Source: Bacteroidales bacterium UBA4772
GTDB lineage: Bacteria; Bacteroidota; Bacteroidia; Bacteroidales; VadinHA17
Length of the DNA: 64,000 nt
Direction: 5' to 3'
Assembly: GCA_002403305.1 (NCBI GenBank)
Contig: DHHM01000011.1
Location: 97,739 to 161,738, forward strand
A program made the translations under genes and the position numbers. Under the pieces are notes generated by a model that saw only the letters and a program-made list of their open reading frames with translations, was not told where the DNA came from and made no database searches. This document shows, piece by piece, positions 51,249 through 59,529 of this stretch (the stretch's first letter is position 1; every line of letters starts with the position of its first letter).

Positions 51249-51767
51249 TTAAAGGTCGGGGCTCTGTGGCTGGTTGAAGCGTCCCCTGCCACCCTGTGCT
51301 GCAGGCTGTCCCTGTCTCCTCTGGTTGAGCTCCCTGAGCAACTGCTGCTTGTACTGGGTCTCAATCTGGAACAGTTTTATAACCTTCAGCGGTGGCAACA
51401 CCTGTTTGAGGTCCATGTTAAACGATGAGACCAGGGTGGCCTCGTCAGCATATGTCTGCACAAGTTTGTCAGCTGTGGCCGAGAGCTCGGCATCACTCAT
51501 ACTGGCCTCGTTTTGAAAAACATGGCGCATCAGCGAAAGGCGTTCAGCCTGCAGGCTGCTCTTGCCGTCAGAGAATTTGTTATACAGCGGCCAGAATTTC
51601 TCTGCCTCCGCCGGGGTGAGATCGAGCCTCTGGGTGAAGAAGGCTATCTTGTAGGCCGTGAGCCTCTCATTGTCTGCCTGGCCCTGACCAATTCTCTGTC
51701 CCTGGGCGCTGGCTCCCGTAACTGCGGCAAGCATGATGATGACGGCCGCGTAAATGATTCTTTTCAT
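51249..51767 (-). CDS. Spy/CpxP-like secreted helical protein
   Basis: The 172-residue protein has a signal peptide (MKRIIYAAVIIMLAAVTGASA) and an all-helical mature part. It includes RLDLTPAEAEKFWPLYNKF, the LTPxEA pattern of Spy-like periplasmic chaperones or sensors, and ends in a Gln/Arg/Gly-rich tail. An earlier in-frame ATG 30 bases upstream would spoil the signal. It is the last gene of the second ECF module (sigma, membrane protein, Spy-like). The membrane-protein gene ends 7 bases before it. Confidence 0.8.
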   Translation of the reverse strand: MKRIIYAAVIIMLAAVTGASAQGQRIGQGQADNERLTAYKIAFFTQRLDLTPAEAEKFWPLYNKFSDGKSSLQAERLSLMRHVFQNEASMSDAELSATADKLVQTYADEATLVSSFNMDLKQVLPPLKVIKLFQIETQYKQQLLRELNQRRQGQPAAQGGRGRFNQPQSPDL

Positions 51768-51774
51768 GTCGATG

Positions 51775-52275
51775 CTATAAAAGTTCATATATATCATTAA
51801 TGTCTACTTCTTCCATCAGAAGGTAATCAATAATAGCTTCAGCTGATATCTCCTCTTCTGCTGACGGCTCTCCCGATCCGGTGGCAGTGCCTTCAGACAG
51901 CGCCATCCCTGTTTCCCGTGCAGCCTCTTCGTAGACCACCTCCATGAGTTCATCTTCCAGCATGTAGATATCAAACTGCTCTGCCTCAAGATCGGCATAC
52001 AGGCTGCCGTTAAGATCATCCGCACTCCTCTCCATGCCGCCTGACACCAGTCTCACAGTAAAGGTGGCCAGCAGGGCAAAACCCACGATGGCTGCGGCAA
52101 GGGCAAGATAGGGTCTGAGATTCAGGCGTCTGACAGGCGTCTCCTCCGCCGCGGCGCCCACCTCATCCTCCATGCTCCTGCTGATGGCAGACATCGTTCT
52201 GTCTGTCAGCGTCTCGAAGTAGCCTTCCGGAACCTTGAAAGGATTGCTCTTTTTTATTTCTTCATTGAGTTTCAT
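51775..52275 (-). CDS. Single-pass membrane protein, probable anti-sigma partner
   Basis: The 166 residues have a soluble N-terminus (NPFKVPEGYFETLTDRTMSA), one membrane helix (about 55-75) and a very acidic C-terminal tail (EEEISAEAIIDYLLMEEVDINDIYELL, quoted in part). The VPEGYFE start is frequent in Bacteroidota proteins paired with ECF sigma factors. It lies 33 bases after the sigma gene. Anti-sigma activity is inferred from context. Confidence 0.7.
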   Translation of the reverse strand: MKLNEEIKKSNPFKVPEGYFETLTDRTMSAISRSMEDEVGAAAEETPVRRLNLRPYLALAAAIVGFALLATFTVRLVSGGMERSADDLNGSLYADLEAEQFDIYMLEDELMEVVYEEAARETGMALSEGTATGSGEPSAEEEISAEAIIDYLLMEEVDINDIYELL

Positions 52276-52308
52276 AACATCTCTTTGACGTAAACAGGGC
52301 GTGTTGGT

Positions 52309-52851
52309 TTAATCGTCCTGCAAAAACTGTTCGATTTTTTTTGCGGCATGATGATATGATGCTTTCAGTGCCCCCACCGAGGTGCCTGTCACCCCGCTCA
52401 TATCCTCGTAGCTCATATCGTCAAAGTATTTCATATTGAAGACTGCACGCTGTTTATCCGGCAGCTTCAGAATCGCATTCTGCAGCTTTGCCGATGCCTC
52501 GTCACCGTCGAAATAGCTGCTGCCTTCCGCTGACCATCCGAGGAGACTCTCAAGGTCGTCAAGCGGTATGCTGCTCTCTTTCTCCCTCTTTCTCAACAGT
52601 GACAGCGCCTCATTTGTGGCGATGGAATAGAGCCAGGTGTAGAGCGAACTTTCGAACCGGAATGACCCTATGTTCCTCCAGGCATTGAGAAAGGTGTTCT
52701 GCAGCACATCATCGGCATCGTCATGTGCAATGACGATGCGGCGGATATGCCAGTAGAGCCTCGATCCGTACCTGTCGACTATCATTCGGAAAGCCTTCTC
52801 GCCATCCGAATGGATGATCTTCTTTATATCATCTTCGGTGATCTGTAACAT
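52309..52851 (-). CDS. ECF-type RNA polymerase sigma factor
   Basis: The 180-residue sigma factor has region 2 at about 20-85 (HDDADDVLQNTFLNAWRNI) and region 4 at about 125-175 (LPDKQRAVFNMKYFDDMSYEDMSGV, quoted in part, and SVGALKASYHHAAKKIEQF). It starts the second ECF module. It probably directs transcription of envelope-stress genes, including its own operon, when released. Confidence 0.93.
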   Translation of the reverse strand: MLQITEDDIKKIIHSDGEKAFRMIVDRYGSRLYWHIRRIVIAHDDADDVLQNTFLNAWRNIGSFRFESSLYTWLYSIATNEALSLLRKREKESSIPLDDLESLLGWSAEGSSYFDGDEASAKLQNAILKLPDKQRAVFNMKYFDDMSYEDMSGVTGTSVGALKASYHHAAKKIEQFLQDD

Positions 52852-52914
52852 TACACTGCCCGGAGCCGTTTAACAGTAAGACGTCATGTGGCTCCAATGG
52901 TTTAACTCAGATGT

Positions 52915-52922
52915 CAAAAATA
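52915..52922 (-). promoter_or_regulatory. -7 element of the second ECF operon
   Basis: On the minus strand the sequence is TATTTTTG, about 65 bases upstream of the sigma gene start. It matches the housekeeping consensus, so basal expression need not depend on the ECF factor itself. Confidence 0.5.
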
Positions 52923-52951
52923 GCAAAATCTATCGACCCCGCTTATGCGGC

Positions 52952-52983
52952 TTGTTCCTGCTCGTCGCTTTTTGGTACCTTTG
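52952..52983 (+). promoter_or_regulatory. Promoter of ychF
   Basis: TTG (52952-52954) and TACCTTTG (52976-52983) are 21 bases apart. Transcription near 52990 would leave a 16-base leader containing AAGGAG before the ATG. Confidence 0.6.
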
Positions 52984-53005
52984 CAGCAACAGAAATTAAG
53001 GAGAA

Positions 53006-54097
53006 ATGGCATTGAAATGCGGGATTATAGGAATTATGAGTGTGGGTAAAACCACGATCTTTAACTGCATATCCAACACGCGCGGGGAGACTGACACCTA
53101 CGGTACGGGTGTAAAGGCTAACCTCGGAGTGATACAGGTACCCGACCAGCGTCTCTATGAGCTTGAGAAATTTCAGCCCACAGAGCGGGTGGTGCACACA
53201 ACTGTGGATATTGTTGATATTCCGGGACTTGCCCGGGGGCAGGGCGACAGCTCCGGCGCCAGGCTGCTGGGAGAGATAAGGAACACCGATGCCCTGATAC
53301 ATGTCCTGCGATGCTTTGACGACGACAGGCTGCCGCACATCGACGGCTCTGTCAATCCCGTGAGGGACCTTGAAAACGTCGAGTTCGAGCTGCAGGTCAA
53401 GGATGTGGAGTCGGTGGAGAAAAAGATACAGCGGCTTGAGCGCGCTGCAAAGACAGGAGATAAGGAGGCAAGGAATGGGATAGAGGTGCTTAACAGATAC
53501 AGGGAGCATCTTGAGGGCTTCCGCAACGCCTCATCACTGGAGGTGAGACCTGAGGAGAGGCGATATATTGATGACATATTCCTTCTGACAATGAAGCCGG
53601 TGCTTTACGTATGCAACGTTGACGAGGCCTCAGCCGTCACCGGCAACGCTCACGTCTCGGCCGTCAGTGAGTATCTCGCCGGCAGGGGAGAAGCTGCTCC
53701 GCTGGTGATTGCCGGAGCCCTGGAGGCGGAGATAGCCAACCTCAGCGAGGCGGCAGACAGGATGGAATTCCTGCGTGATGCCGGGCTGGAAGAACCGGGA
53801 GTCAACAAGCTCGTCAGGGCTGCCTACGAGATGCTTGACCTGCTCACCTTCTTTACCGTCGGCCCGAAGGAGATAAGGGCATGGACTATTACCTCGGGAA
53901 TGACTGCACCGCAGGCTGCGGGGGTAATTCACTCCGACCTGGAGAGGGGCTTTATCAGGGCCGAGGTGATGAAGTATACCGACTTCATTGCACTGCGATC
54001 GGAACATGCCTGCCGCGAGGCCGGCAAGCTGTCGGTGGAAGGGAAAAACTATGTGGTGGGTGACGGAGACATATTGCATATACGGTTTAATGTATAA
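53006..54097 (+). CDS. ychF: YchF/Ola1-type ribosome-associated ATPase
   Basis: The 363-residue P-loop NTPase of the Obg group prefers ATP. It has the P-loop GIMSVGKTTIFN (8-19), DIPGLARG, and a G4 of NVDE in place of NKxD, the change linked to ATP preference in YchF. The C-terminal TGS domain includes FFTVGPKEIRAW and ends FNV, as in the family. In other bacteria it affects translation under oxidative stress. It is followed 9 bases later by the carboxypeptidase gene. Confidence 0.95.
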   Translation: MALKCGIIGIMSVGKTTIFNCISNTRGETDTYGTGVKANLGVIQVPDQRLYELEKFQPTERVVHTTVDIVDIPGLARGQGDSSGARLLGEIRNTDALIHVLRCFDDDRLPHIDGSVNPVRDLENVEFELQVKDVESVEKKIQRLERAAKTGDKEARNGIEVLNRYREHLEGFRNASSLEVRPEERRYIDDIFLLTMKPVLYVCNVDEASAVTGNAHVSAVSEYLAGRGEAAPLVIAGALEAEIANLSEAADRMEFLRDAGLEEPGVNKLVRAAYEMLDLLTFFTVGPKEIRAWTITSGMTAPQAAGVIHSDLERGFIRAEVMKYTDFIALRSEHACREAGKLSVEGKNYVVGDGDILHIRFNV

Positions 54098-54106
54098 AAC
54101 TGACAG

Positions 54107-55819
54107 GTGAGACACCTGCTGCTCATATGGTTGTTCCTTTTGCTTGCCGGTGGGGGAGACGGGTTCTGTCAGAATCCCGCCAGGGGTGATGACATACTCG
54201 ACGCCATTGAAAAGTATGGCCAGGCAGAGGTGGTGATCGCCTATCCGGGCTTCGACGCCATGACAGCACTTGCCTCACGGTTCTCTGTCTCATCATGTGA
54301 CGGCACCGTTGCACTCCTGTGCCTCTCGCTTGTTACTGCCCGTGAATTCATCGACTCGGGCATGGAGTACAGGCTTATACCACCTGCGGATAGCAAAGGC
54401 TTCTTCACGGCCGGCTCGGCAGCAGAGGCAATGATGTGGCAGTCGTATCCCACCTGGCAGCACTATGATACCATCATGCACAAGATCGCTGACCGGTGGC
54501 CCGGTCTGTGCACCCTGGACACCATCGGATACAGTGTCATGGGAAGAGCCATCCTGGCCCTGAAGATATCTGACAACTCCTCTGATGATGAGCCCAGGCC
54601 GAAAGTAATGCTCAGCTCAACCATCCACGGCGATGAGCCTGCCGGGTTTATAATGCTCATGCGCCTGGCAGAGTATCTCGCCTGTGAGAGCGAAAATGAA
54701 GGTCTCGCCTCAGAGCTCACCTCGCGGCTTGAAATATGGATCAATCCACTGGCGAACCCTGACGGAATGTACCGCAACAGTGACACCATGATCTATCCTG
54801 TCAGGGCCAACAGCAACGGGTACGACCTCAACCGCAATTTCCCGGATCCAGAGGTGACTTCGCCGCAACCCCTGCAGAAGGAGACGCTTGACATGATCAA
54901 ATTCATGGAGGAGAAAAGGTTTGTGCTCTCAGTCAACCTCCACTCCGGCGCTGAGGTGGTCAATTACCCTTGGGACAAATGGACGAGGCTTCATGCTGAT
55001 GACGACTGGTTCAACCAGATCAGCAGACGCTATGCAGATACGGTGCACCGCTATGCTGACAAGGGTTACATGACCTTTCTTGACGATGGTGTTACACGCG
55101 GATGGGAGTGGTATACCGTCAGGGGCGGAAGGCAGGATTTCGTCACCTGGGGCCTCGGAGGCAGGGAGGTGACCCTTGAGATTGATGACATCAGGATGAC
55201 CCAGGGTTCAAACCTTGAGGCGTTATGGCAATGGAACCACCGTTCACTGCTACACTACCTGGCCGAAGCCCTCTACGGTATCAGGGGCAAAGTCACTGAC
55301 GCCGAAACGGGTGACCCGCTTCCCGCCAGGATATTCATCGAAGGACACGACTCCGACTCCTCCCACACTTATGCCGATACTGTTACGGGTTATTTTTACA
55401 GGTACGCCGCACCGGGAAAGTATAATATCATTTATTCCTGCCCGGGATACCAACCCTATCGGCTGGAAGCCGACCTGACCTCATGGGATGCCAGGATGAC
55501 AGTGGATGTGCAACTGCAGAAACAGGATAAAACCTGGCCTGATCCTCCCCTCTCCAGGCTGCTCATCTGGCCCAATCCTTCCGACGGAAGATTCCGTATC
55601 ATGCCGCCACAACTGCTGGTCGGAGAGGTGACCGTCACCGTCAGCAGCACTTCGGGATCGGTTGCCGGGAGCTACCGCACAACGGCTTTTTCCGGGTTTC
55701 CCTTGCAGTGTGATTTCAGCGGCCTCTCCACCGGAATTTATATCGTAGCTGTAAGAAAACAGCCCCATGGGCCCACGGTACGAGGCCGGGTAGTGATCGG
55801 CAGAGTGCAGCAGCAGTGA
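54107..55819 (+). CDS. Secreted M14 zinc carboxypeptidase with type IX sorting tail
   Basis: The 570-residue protein starts at GTG with a signal peptide (LLLIWLFLLLAGGGDGFC). The M14 domain has zinc ligands His174 and Glu177 (HGDE) and His279 (NLHSG), and catalytic Glu358 in REVTLEID. A carboxypeptidase-regulatory-like beta domain (about 392-465) follows. The last 85 residues (WPNPSDGRF near 486 to GIYIVAVR) are a type A T9SS sorting domain, so it is likely secreted by the gliding/type IX machinery whose gldD and gldE lie downstream. It probably trims peptides outside the cell. Confidence 0.9.
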   Translation: MRHLLLIWLFLLLAGGGDGFCQNPARGDDILDAIEKYGQAEVVIAYPGFDAMTALASRFSVSSCDGTVALLCLSLVTAREFIDSGMEYRLIPPADSKGFFTAGSAAEAMMWQSYPTWQHYDTIMHKIADRWPGLCTLDTIGYSVMGRAILALKISDNSSDDEPRPKVMLSSTIHGDEPAGFIMLMRLAEYLACESENEGLASELTSRLEIWINPLANPDGMYRNSDTMIYPVRANSNGYDLNRNFPDPEVTSPQPLQKETLDMIKFMEEKRFVLSVNLHSGAEVVNYPWDKWTRLHADDDWFNQISRRYADTVHRYADKGYMTFLDDGVTRGWEWYTVRGGRQDFVTWGLGGREVTLEIDDIRMTQGSNLEALWQWNHRSLLHYLAEALYGIRGKVTDAETGDPLPARIFIEGHDSDSSHTYADTVTGYFYRYAAPGKYNIIYSCPGYQPYRLEADLTSWDARMTVDVQLQKQDKTWPDPPLSRLLIWPNPSDGRFRIMPPQLLVGEVTVTVSSTSGSVAGSYRTTAFSGFPLQCDFSGLSTGIYIVAVRKQPHGPTVRGRVVIGRVQQQ

Positions 55820-55849
55820 CCCTGCTAAAACATCTTTGTAACATTCAGG

Positions 55850-55879
55850 TTGCAGATACAGCCAAAACTGATATTTTTG
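55850..55879 (+). promoter_or_regulatory. Promoter of the PafA-like gene
   Basis: TTG (55850-55852) and TATTTTTG (55872-55879) are 19 bases apart, the canonical Bacteroidota arrangement. A start near 55886 supports the ATG at 55911 over an in-frame start at 55884. Confidence 0.65.
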
Positions 55880-55910
55880 GAGCTTGTTTTCTTCATTTTA
55901 CTTTCTGCAC

Positions 55911-57560
55911 ATGAAAAAGGTACTTACTCTCTTGTCTTTGTCTCTCCTCTCTGCTTTCTCCCTCGCACAATCTGCATATATACCCCCCGAGAAGCCCAGG
56001 CTGGTGATCGGTATCATTGTTGAACAGCTTCGCTTTGATCAGTTGGAACGCATCTGGGACATACTGCCGGCAGACGGACTGAAGAGACTTGTCAGCGAGG
56101 GCACCTACTACCGCAACGTATCACTCGACTATCTCTCCACACAGGCAGGACCGGGATATGCAACCATATCCACCGGTGCCACCCCTGCGGATCACGGCAT
56201 CACCTCGGACTCCTGGTTCCATCCCTTCAATGACCAGATGATATACTGTGTCCAGGACCCCGACGTCGGAGCTGTCGGCGGCACCTTTGAGACAGGACTC
56301 TTCTCCCCGGCGAACCTCCTCTCATCTACTTTTGCCGACGAGCTGGAGATGTCATCATGCGGCCAGTCACGGGTATTCGGCATCGGCATGAAGGAGATGG
56401 GTGCCATACTGACGGCAGGCCATGCTGCCGACGGTGCCTTCTGGTATGACGACCGTACCGGAACATGGATGAGCAGCAACTATTACGGCTCGGAGTTGCC
56501 CGGCTGGCTCATGGACCTCAACGCAATGCTGCTCCCCGGCCAGTACCTGAAGCAGCCATGGACCACCATGATGGACCCGGCACTCTACCCGGGCTGCCAG
56601 CCTGACTCCAGTGACCTGGAGAGAGGGTTCAACGGCCAGAGCTGGTTTCCATATGATCTCAAAGAGCTGTCAACAACAGGCAGGCTTCTTAAAACCGCAA
56701 GGGACTATTCCATCCTGCGCGAAACACCTTTCGCCGATGACTTTACCACCGAGCTGGCACTGAGGCTCATCAGCAATGAGCAGATGGGACAGGATGATGT
56801 GACAGATTACCTTGCAGTTTCCTATTCGGCTACAGAACAGATCGGACATCGCTTCGGCCCTTCATCAGTTGAGAGCTCAGACGCCCTGGTGAGGCTTGAC
56901 AGGAACGTCAGCAGGCTTCTCGGGGAGATAGACAAATCACTTGGCAAGAAGAATGTGCTTGTATATTTCGTCTCCGCCCACGGCATCTCGGAGATCCCGG
57001 CGGTGCTGGCTGCCAGCCGTATACCCTCAGGATACTTCAGAGTCAACCAGTCGTTACAGCTACTGCGCAGTTATCTTAACGCCATCTACGGCAAGGGCGA
57101 CTGGGTCAGGGGATTCTTTGACAACCAGATATACCTGAACAGGCCGTTGGTAGAAGATGCAAAGATCAGTCTCGGCGAGATGCAGAGACGGGTGGCCCGA
57201 TTTATGGTTCAGTTTTCCGGTATCGCAGCTGCGGTGCCTACCTCATCGTTCGAGATGAGCGACTTCTCCAGCGGGCTGCTGTTCAAGATGAGCAACAACT
57301 TCAGCCAGCAGCGGTCGGGAGACGTTATGATTGCCCTCAATCCGGGGTGGGTGGAGAAGACTGATCATGTCACCGGGCATAACTCACCCTATGAATATGA
57401 CAGCCATGTGCCGCTGATATGGTTCGGATGGACCGCCAGCAAGGCCTCAGTAACCCGCAGTGTCAGCACCCGGGATATTGCCGTAACACTGTCGATCCTC
57501 TGCAGGGTACCGCTGCCAAATGCAGCCAGCGGTGACCCGCTCCATGAGTTGTTCAGGTAA
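55911..57560 (+). CDS. PafA-like alkaline phosphatase-superfamily protein, active site lost
   Basis: The 549-residue exported protein (signal MKKVLTLLSLSLLSAFSLAQ) aligns with Bacteroidota PafA phosphatases, but key residues differ. Metal ligand Asp38 is Glu38. The nucleophile Thr79 is Ala79 (TQAGPGY). Asp305 is Glu309 (SATEQIGHRFG). Asp352 is Ala356 (VSAHG). Phosphate-binding Arg164 is Met163. His313, His357 and His499 remain. PafA numbers are from memory of the Elizabethkingia enzyme. Length and fold signals (STGATPADHG, YEYDSHVPLI) are intact, so this looks like a maintained pseudo-enzyme rather than decay. It is convergent with the GGGPS gene. Confidence 0.82.
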   Translation: MKKVLTLLSLSLLSAFSLAQSAYIPPEKPRLVIGIIVEQLRFDQLERIWDILPADGLKRLVSEGTYYRNVSLDYLSTQAGPGYATISTGATPADHGITSDSWFHPFNDQMIYCVQDPDVGAVGGTFETGLFSPANLLSSTFADELEMSSCGQSRVFGIGMKEMGAILTAGHAADGAFWYDDRTGTWMSSNYYGSELPGWLMDLNAMLLPGQYLKQPWTTMMDPALYPGCQPDSSDLERGFNGQSWFPYDLKELSTTGRLLKTARDYSILRETPFADDFTTELALRLISNEQMGQDDVTDYLAVSYSATEQIGHRFGPSSVESSDALVRLDRNVSRLLGEIDKSLGKKNVLVYFVSAHGISEIPAVLAASRIPSGYFRVNQSLQLLRSYLNAIYGKGDWVRGFFDNQIYLNRPLVEDAKISLGEMQRRVARFMVQFSGIAAAVPTSSFEMSDFSSGLLFKMSNNFSQQRSGDVMIALNPGWVEKTDHVTGHNSPYEYDSHVPLIWFGWTASKASVTRSVSTRDIAVTLSILCRVPLPNAASGDPLHELFR

Positions 57561-57579
57561 CGCTGCCTAAGGCAGCAGG

Positions 57580-58320
57580 TCAGACAATCACCGTCCGGTG
57601 GTTTAGCCGGTCTCTGACGCGGCACGCCTCATGAATAAGCGTCGGATCCTGTTCACATCCGTTACCTGTCACCACCATATCCGCCCCGGCAACAAAGGCC
57701 TCTTCTATCCTTGCCGGAGTGTCAAGACCCCCGCCGGTGATGAGTGGTATTCTTATCTCTGACTGCACTGCCCTTATCATGGCCGGGTCAACCGGCATGG
57801 CAGCGCCGCTGCCGCCCTCAAGATAGATAGCCTTCATGCCCAGCATCTCACCGGCCAGGGCGGTGGCGACGGCTATGTCATGCTTGTCATACGGCATGGG
57901 CGAGGTCTGGCTCATGTACTCTACGGAGGTCCTGCTGCCACAGTCGATAAGCATGTACCCCACAGGAATGACCCTGTCACGCATATGCCTCAGGCGAGGG
58001 GCGGCAATGACATGATTGCCTATCAGCAGCTCGGGGTTGCGGCCGCTGATGAGCGACAGAAGGAAGATAGCGTCTGCCTCTTCAGTCATCTGCGTCAGGT
58101 CGCCCGGGAAAAGGGTAACCGGTATGTTGGTGAGCTCTTTCAGCCTCCGGACCACACTGCTGACACTGACAGCCGTCAGGCTCCCGCCGACGAGGAAAAG
58201 ATCCACGCCGGCCCTGGCCGCATGTTCTGCCGCCGTTACCAGCATCTCTTCCCCGGCCCTGTCAGGGTCAATGAGTTGCGCTACTGCCTTCCTGTCCCGC
58301 CATGGGATGTTAACTCTCAT
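57580..58320 (-). CDS. Geranylgeranylglyceryl phosphate synthase family (PcrB-like)
   Basis: The 246-residue TIM-barrel prenyltransferase joins a prenyl diphosphate to glycerol-1-phosphate. The phosphate-binding loop ITGGGLDTPARIEEAF and the YLEGGSGA motif are typical, as is the N-terminal LIDPDRAG. Bacteroidota carry this family in place of archaeal lipid enzymes; the product's role is not settled. The chosen ATG gives the family N-terminus; it overlaps the end of the PPTase gene by 11 bases. It ends the ssb-gldE-gldD run. Confidence 0.85.
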   Translation of the reverse strand: MRVNIPWRDRKAVAQLIDPDRAGEEMLVTAAEHAARAGVDLFLVGGSLTAVSVSSVVRRLKELTNIPVTLFPGDLTQMTEEADAIFLLSLISGRNPELLIGNHVIAAPRLRHMRDRVIPVGYMLIDCGSRTSVEYMSQTSPMPYDKHDIAVATALAGEMLGMKAIYLEGGSGAAMPVDPAMIRAVQSEIRIPLITGGGLDTPARIEEAFVAGADMVVTGNGCEQDPTLIHEACRVRDRLNHRTVIV

Positions 58321-58954
58321 GTTTCTTCTTGGTCCAGACAATAGTGTAATTGTCATATTTTGAATAATAGAGCGTGAACTGATCGTCAATCCGCTCATTC
58401 TTTACATAACCCCTGATCTCACCCGACTCCTTCACGCCGAAGGGCTCAATGGTAATGTCATTGACAATGTTAATCCCCTCCTTGTCACAGATCTTGTAAA
58501 TGGTCTCCTTGGCACACCAGTGGATATAGAGATGATAGGTGCGGTCTGCCCATCTCCGCGTGACCTTTTCACTCTTATTGAGAAAACGTGAGGCAAAGGC
58601 GTTGATATTCACTCTCATATATTCCAGGTCAATGCCTACCCTCTCGTTGGTGCTGAGAATAATTGCTGTCAGTTTACTGGAGTGTGATATGCTTATGAAG
58701 TGCGACCCGTCCTTGAGGAAGGGCTTGTTGTTCTTGTTGTAGACTATCCTGGCGTTCCTGTCAAGCATCTCCGCCAGCAGGGCCCTGACGCTGAGGAACT
58801 CCATTTTCCTGGATGTACTGCGGAACATCGCGTACCTTTTTTTGTCCTCCGGCCCCATATCCACCATCTCAAGAAGGGCTGGCAGATCCTCCTCGATCTT
58901 CCAGACACCAAGCATGGTCTCCCTGTTCAGATAGTGTTTGGTGATACAGCCCAT
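58310..58954 (-). CDS. 4'-phosphopantetheinyl transferase
   Basis: Activates carrier proteins by adding the phosphopantetheine arm of coenzyme A. The 214 residues contain the Sfp-type motifs: HFISISHSS, GIDLEYM (metal-binding Asp and Glu) and WCAKETIYKI (WxxKE). It lies just after gldD and overlaps the GGGPS gene. Its target (fatty-acid ACP or other carriers) is not determinable here. Confidence 0.9.
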   Translation of the reverse strand: MGCITKHYLNRETMLGVWKIEEDLPALLEMVDMGPEDKKRYAMFRSTSRKMEFLSVRALLAEMLDRNARIVYNKNNKPFLKDGSHFISISHSSKLTAIILSTNERVGIDLEYMRVNINAFASRFLNKSEKVTRRWADRTYHLYIHWCAKETIYKICDKEGINIVNDITIEPFGVKESGEIRGYVKNERIDDQFTLYYSKYDNYTIVWTKKKHES

Positions 58955-58956
58955 GG

Positions 58957-59529
58957 TTACCTCCAGGTCAGCGTCTCTATAAGATGAATTATATCTTCTC
59001 TCAGGAAAGTGATGACAGGCATAAGCGAATCCTCGTTGGGTTGAGCCATGAAGTAGAGTGACCCCCGAAGGTAGTGCCGTGTGCTGTCAGTAACGAAAAA
59101 CTGCACCGCAGAGGCAGTGTTGCCCTTAAGGTCGTATAGCATGCCGTAGACACGGGCTGAGTCATCTGACCACAGCTTCTCTTCTATCGCATCAGCCCTG
59201 ATGGTGTGCTTGTAGGCCAGCTCACGCGACATCTCGGTGAGGGTGGCCAGGTTGCCCTTGAGGTCGAAGTAGGATAGGTGAACCATAGCCTTGAAGCCGG
59301 GAAACTCGATATCCATCCAGCAGGTGTCGGAAGCGCCTGCCGGCCTGGTGTTGACCTTGCCGTAAGCAGGATACTCAATGGAGTAGGAGCAGGGAGAATC
59401 AAACCGGAGGTAACTTTTCTCCGGCAGATCGATGCGGAAATAGCCTGCCGGACGCGGAACGGTTGTCTGCCGGCATCCGCCCAGTAACAGTACGGCAATA
59501 AGCATCGATGATGCAGCGATCTGTCTCAT
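58957..59529 (-). CDS. gldD: Gliding motility lipoprotein GldD
   Basis: The 190-residue lipoprotein (lipobox LGGC, Cys19) has the family pattern PRPAGYFRIDLPEKSY near the start and an alpha/beta periplasmic domain after it. GldD and GldE are required for gliding or for T9SS lipoprotein maturation in Flavobacterium. Here the two genes are adjacent and overlap by 4 bases, gldE first. Confidence 0.92.
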   Translation of the reverse strand: MRQIAASSMLIAVLLLGGCRQTTVPRPAGYFRIDLPEKSYLRFDSPCSYSIEYPAYGKVNTRPAGASDTCWMDIEFPGFKAMVHLSYFDLKGNLATLTEMSRELAYKHTIRADAIEEKLWSDDSARVYGMLYDLKGNTASAVQFFVTDSTRHYLRGSLYFMAQPNEDSLMPVITFLREDIIHLIETLTWR

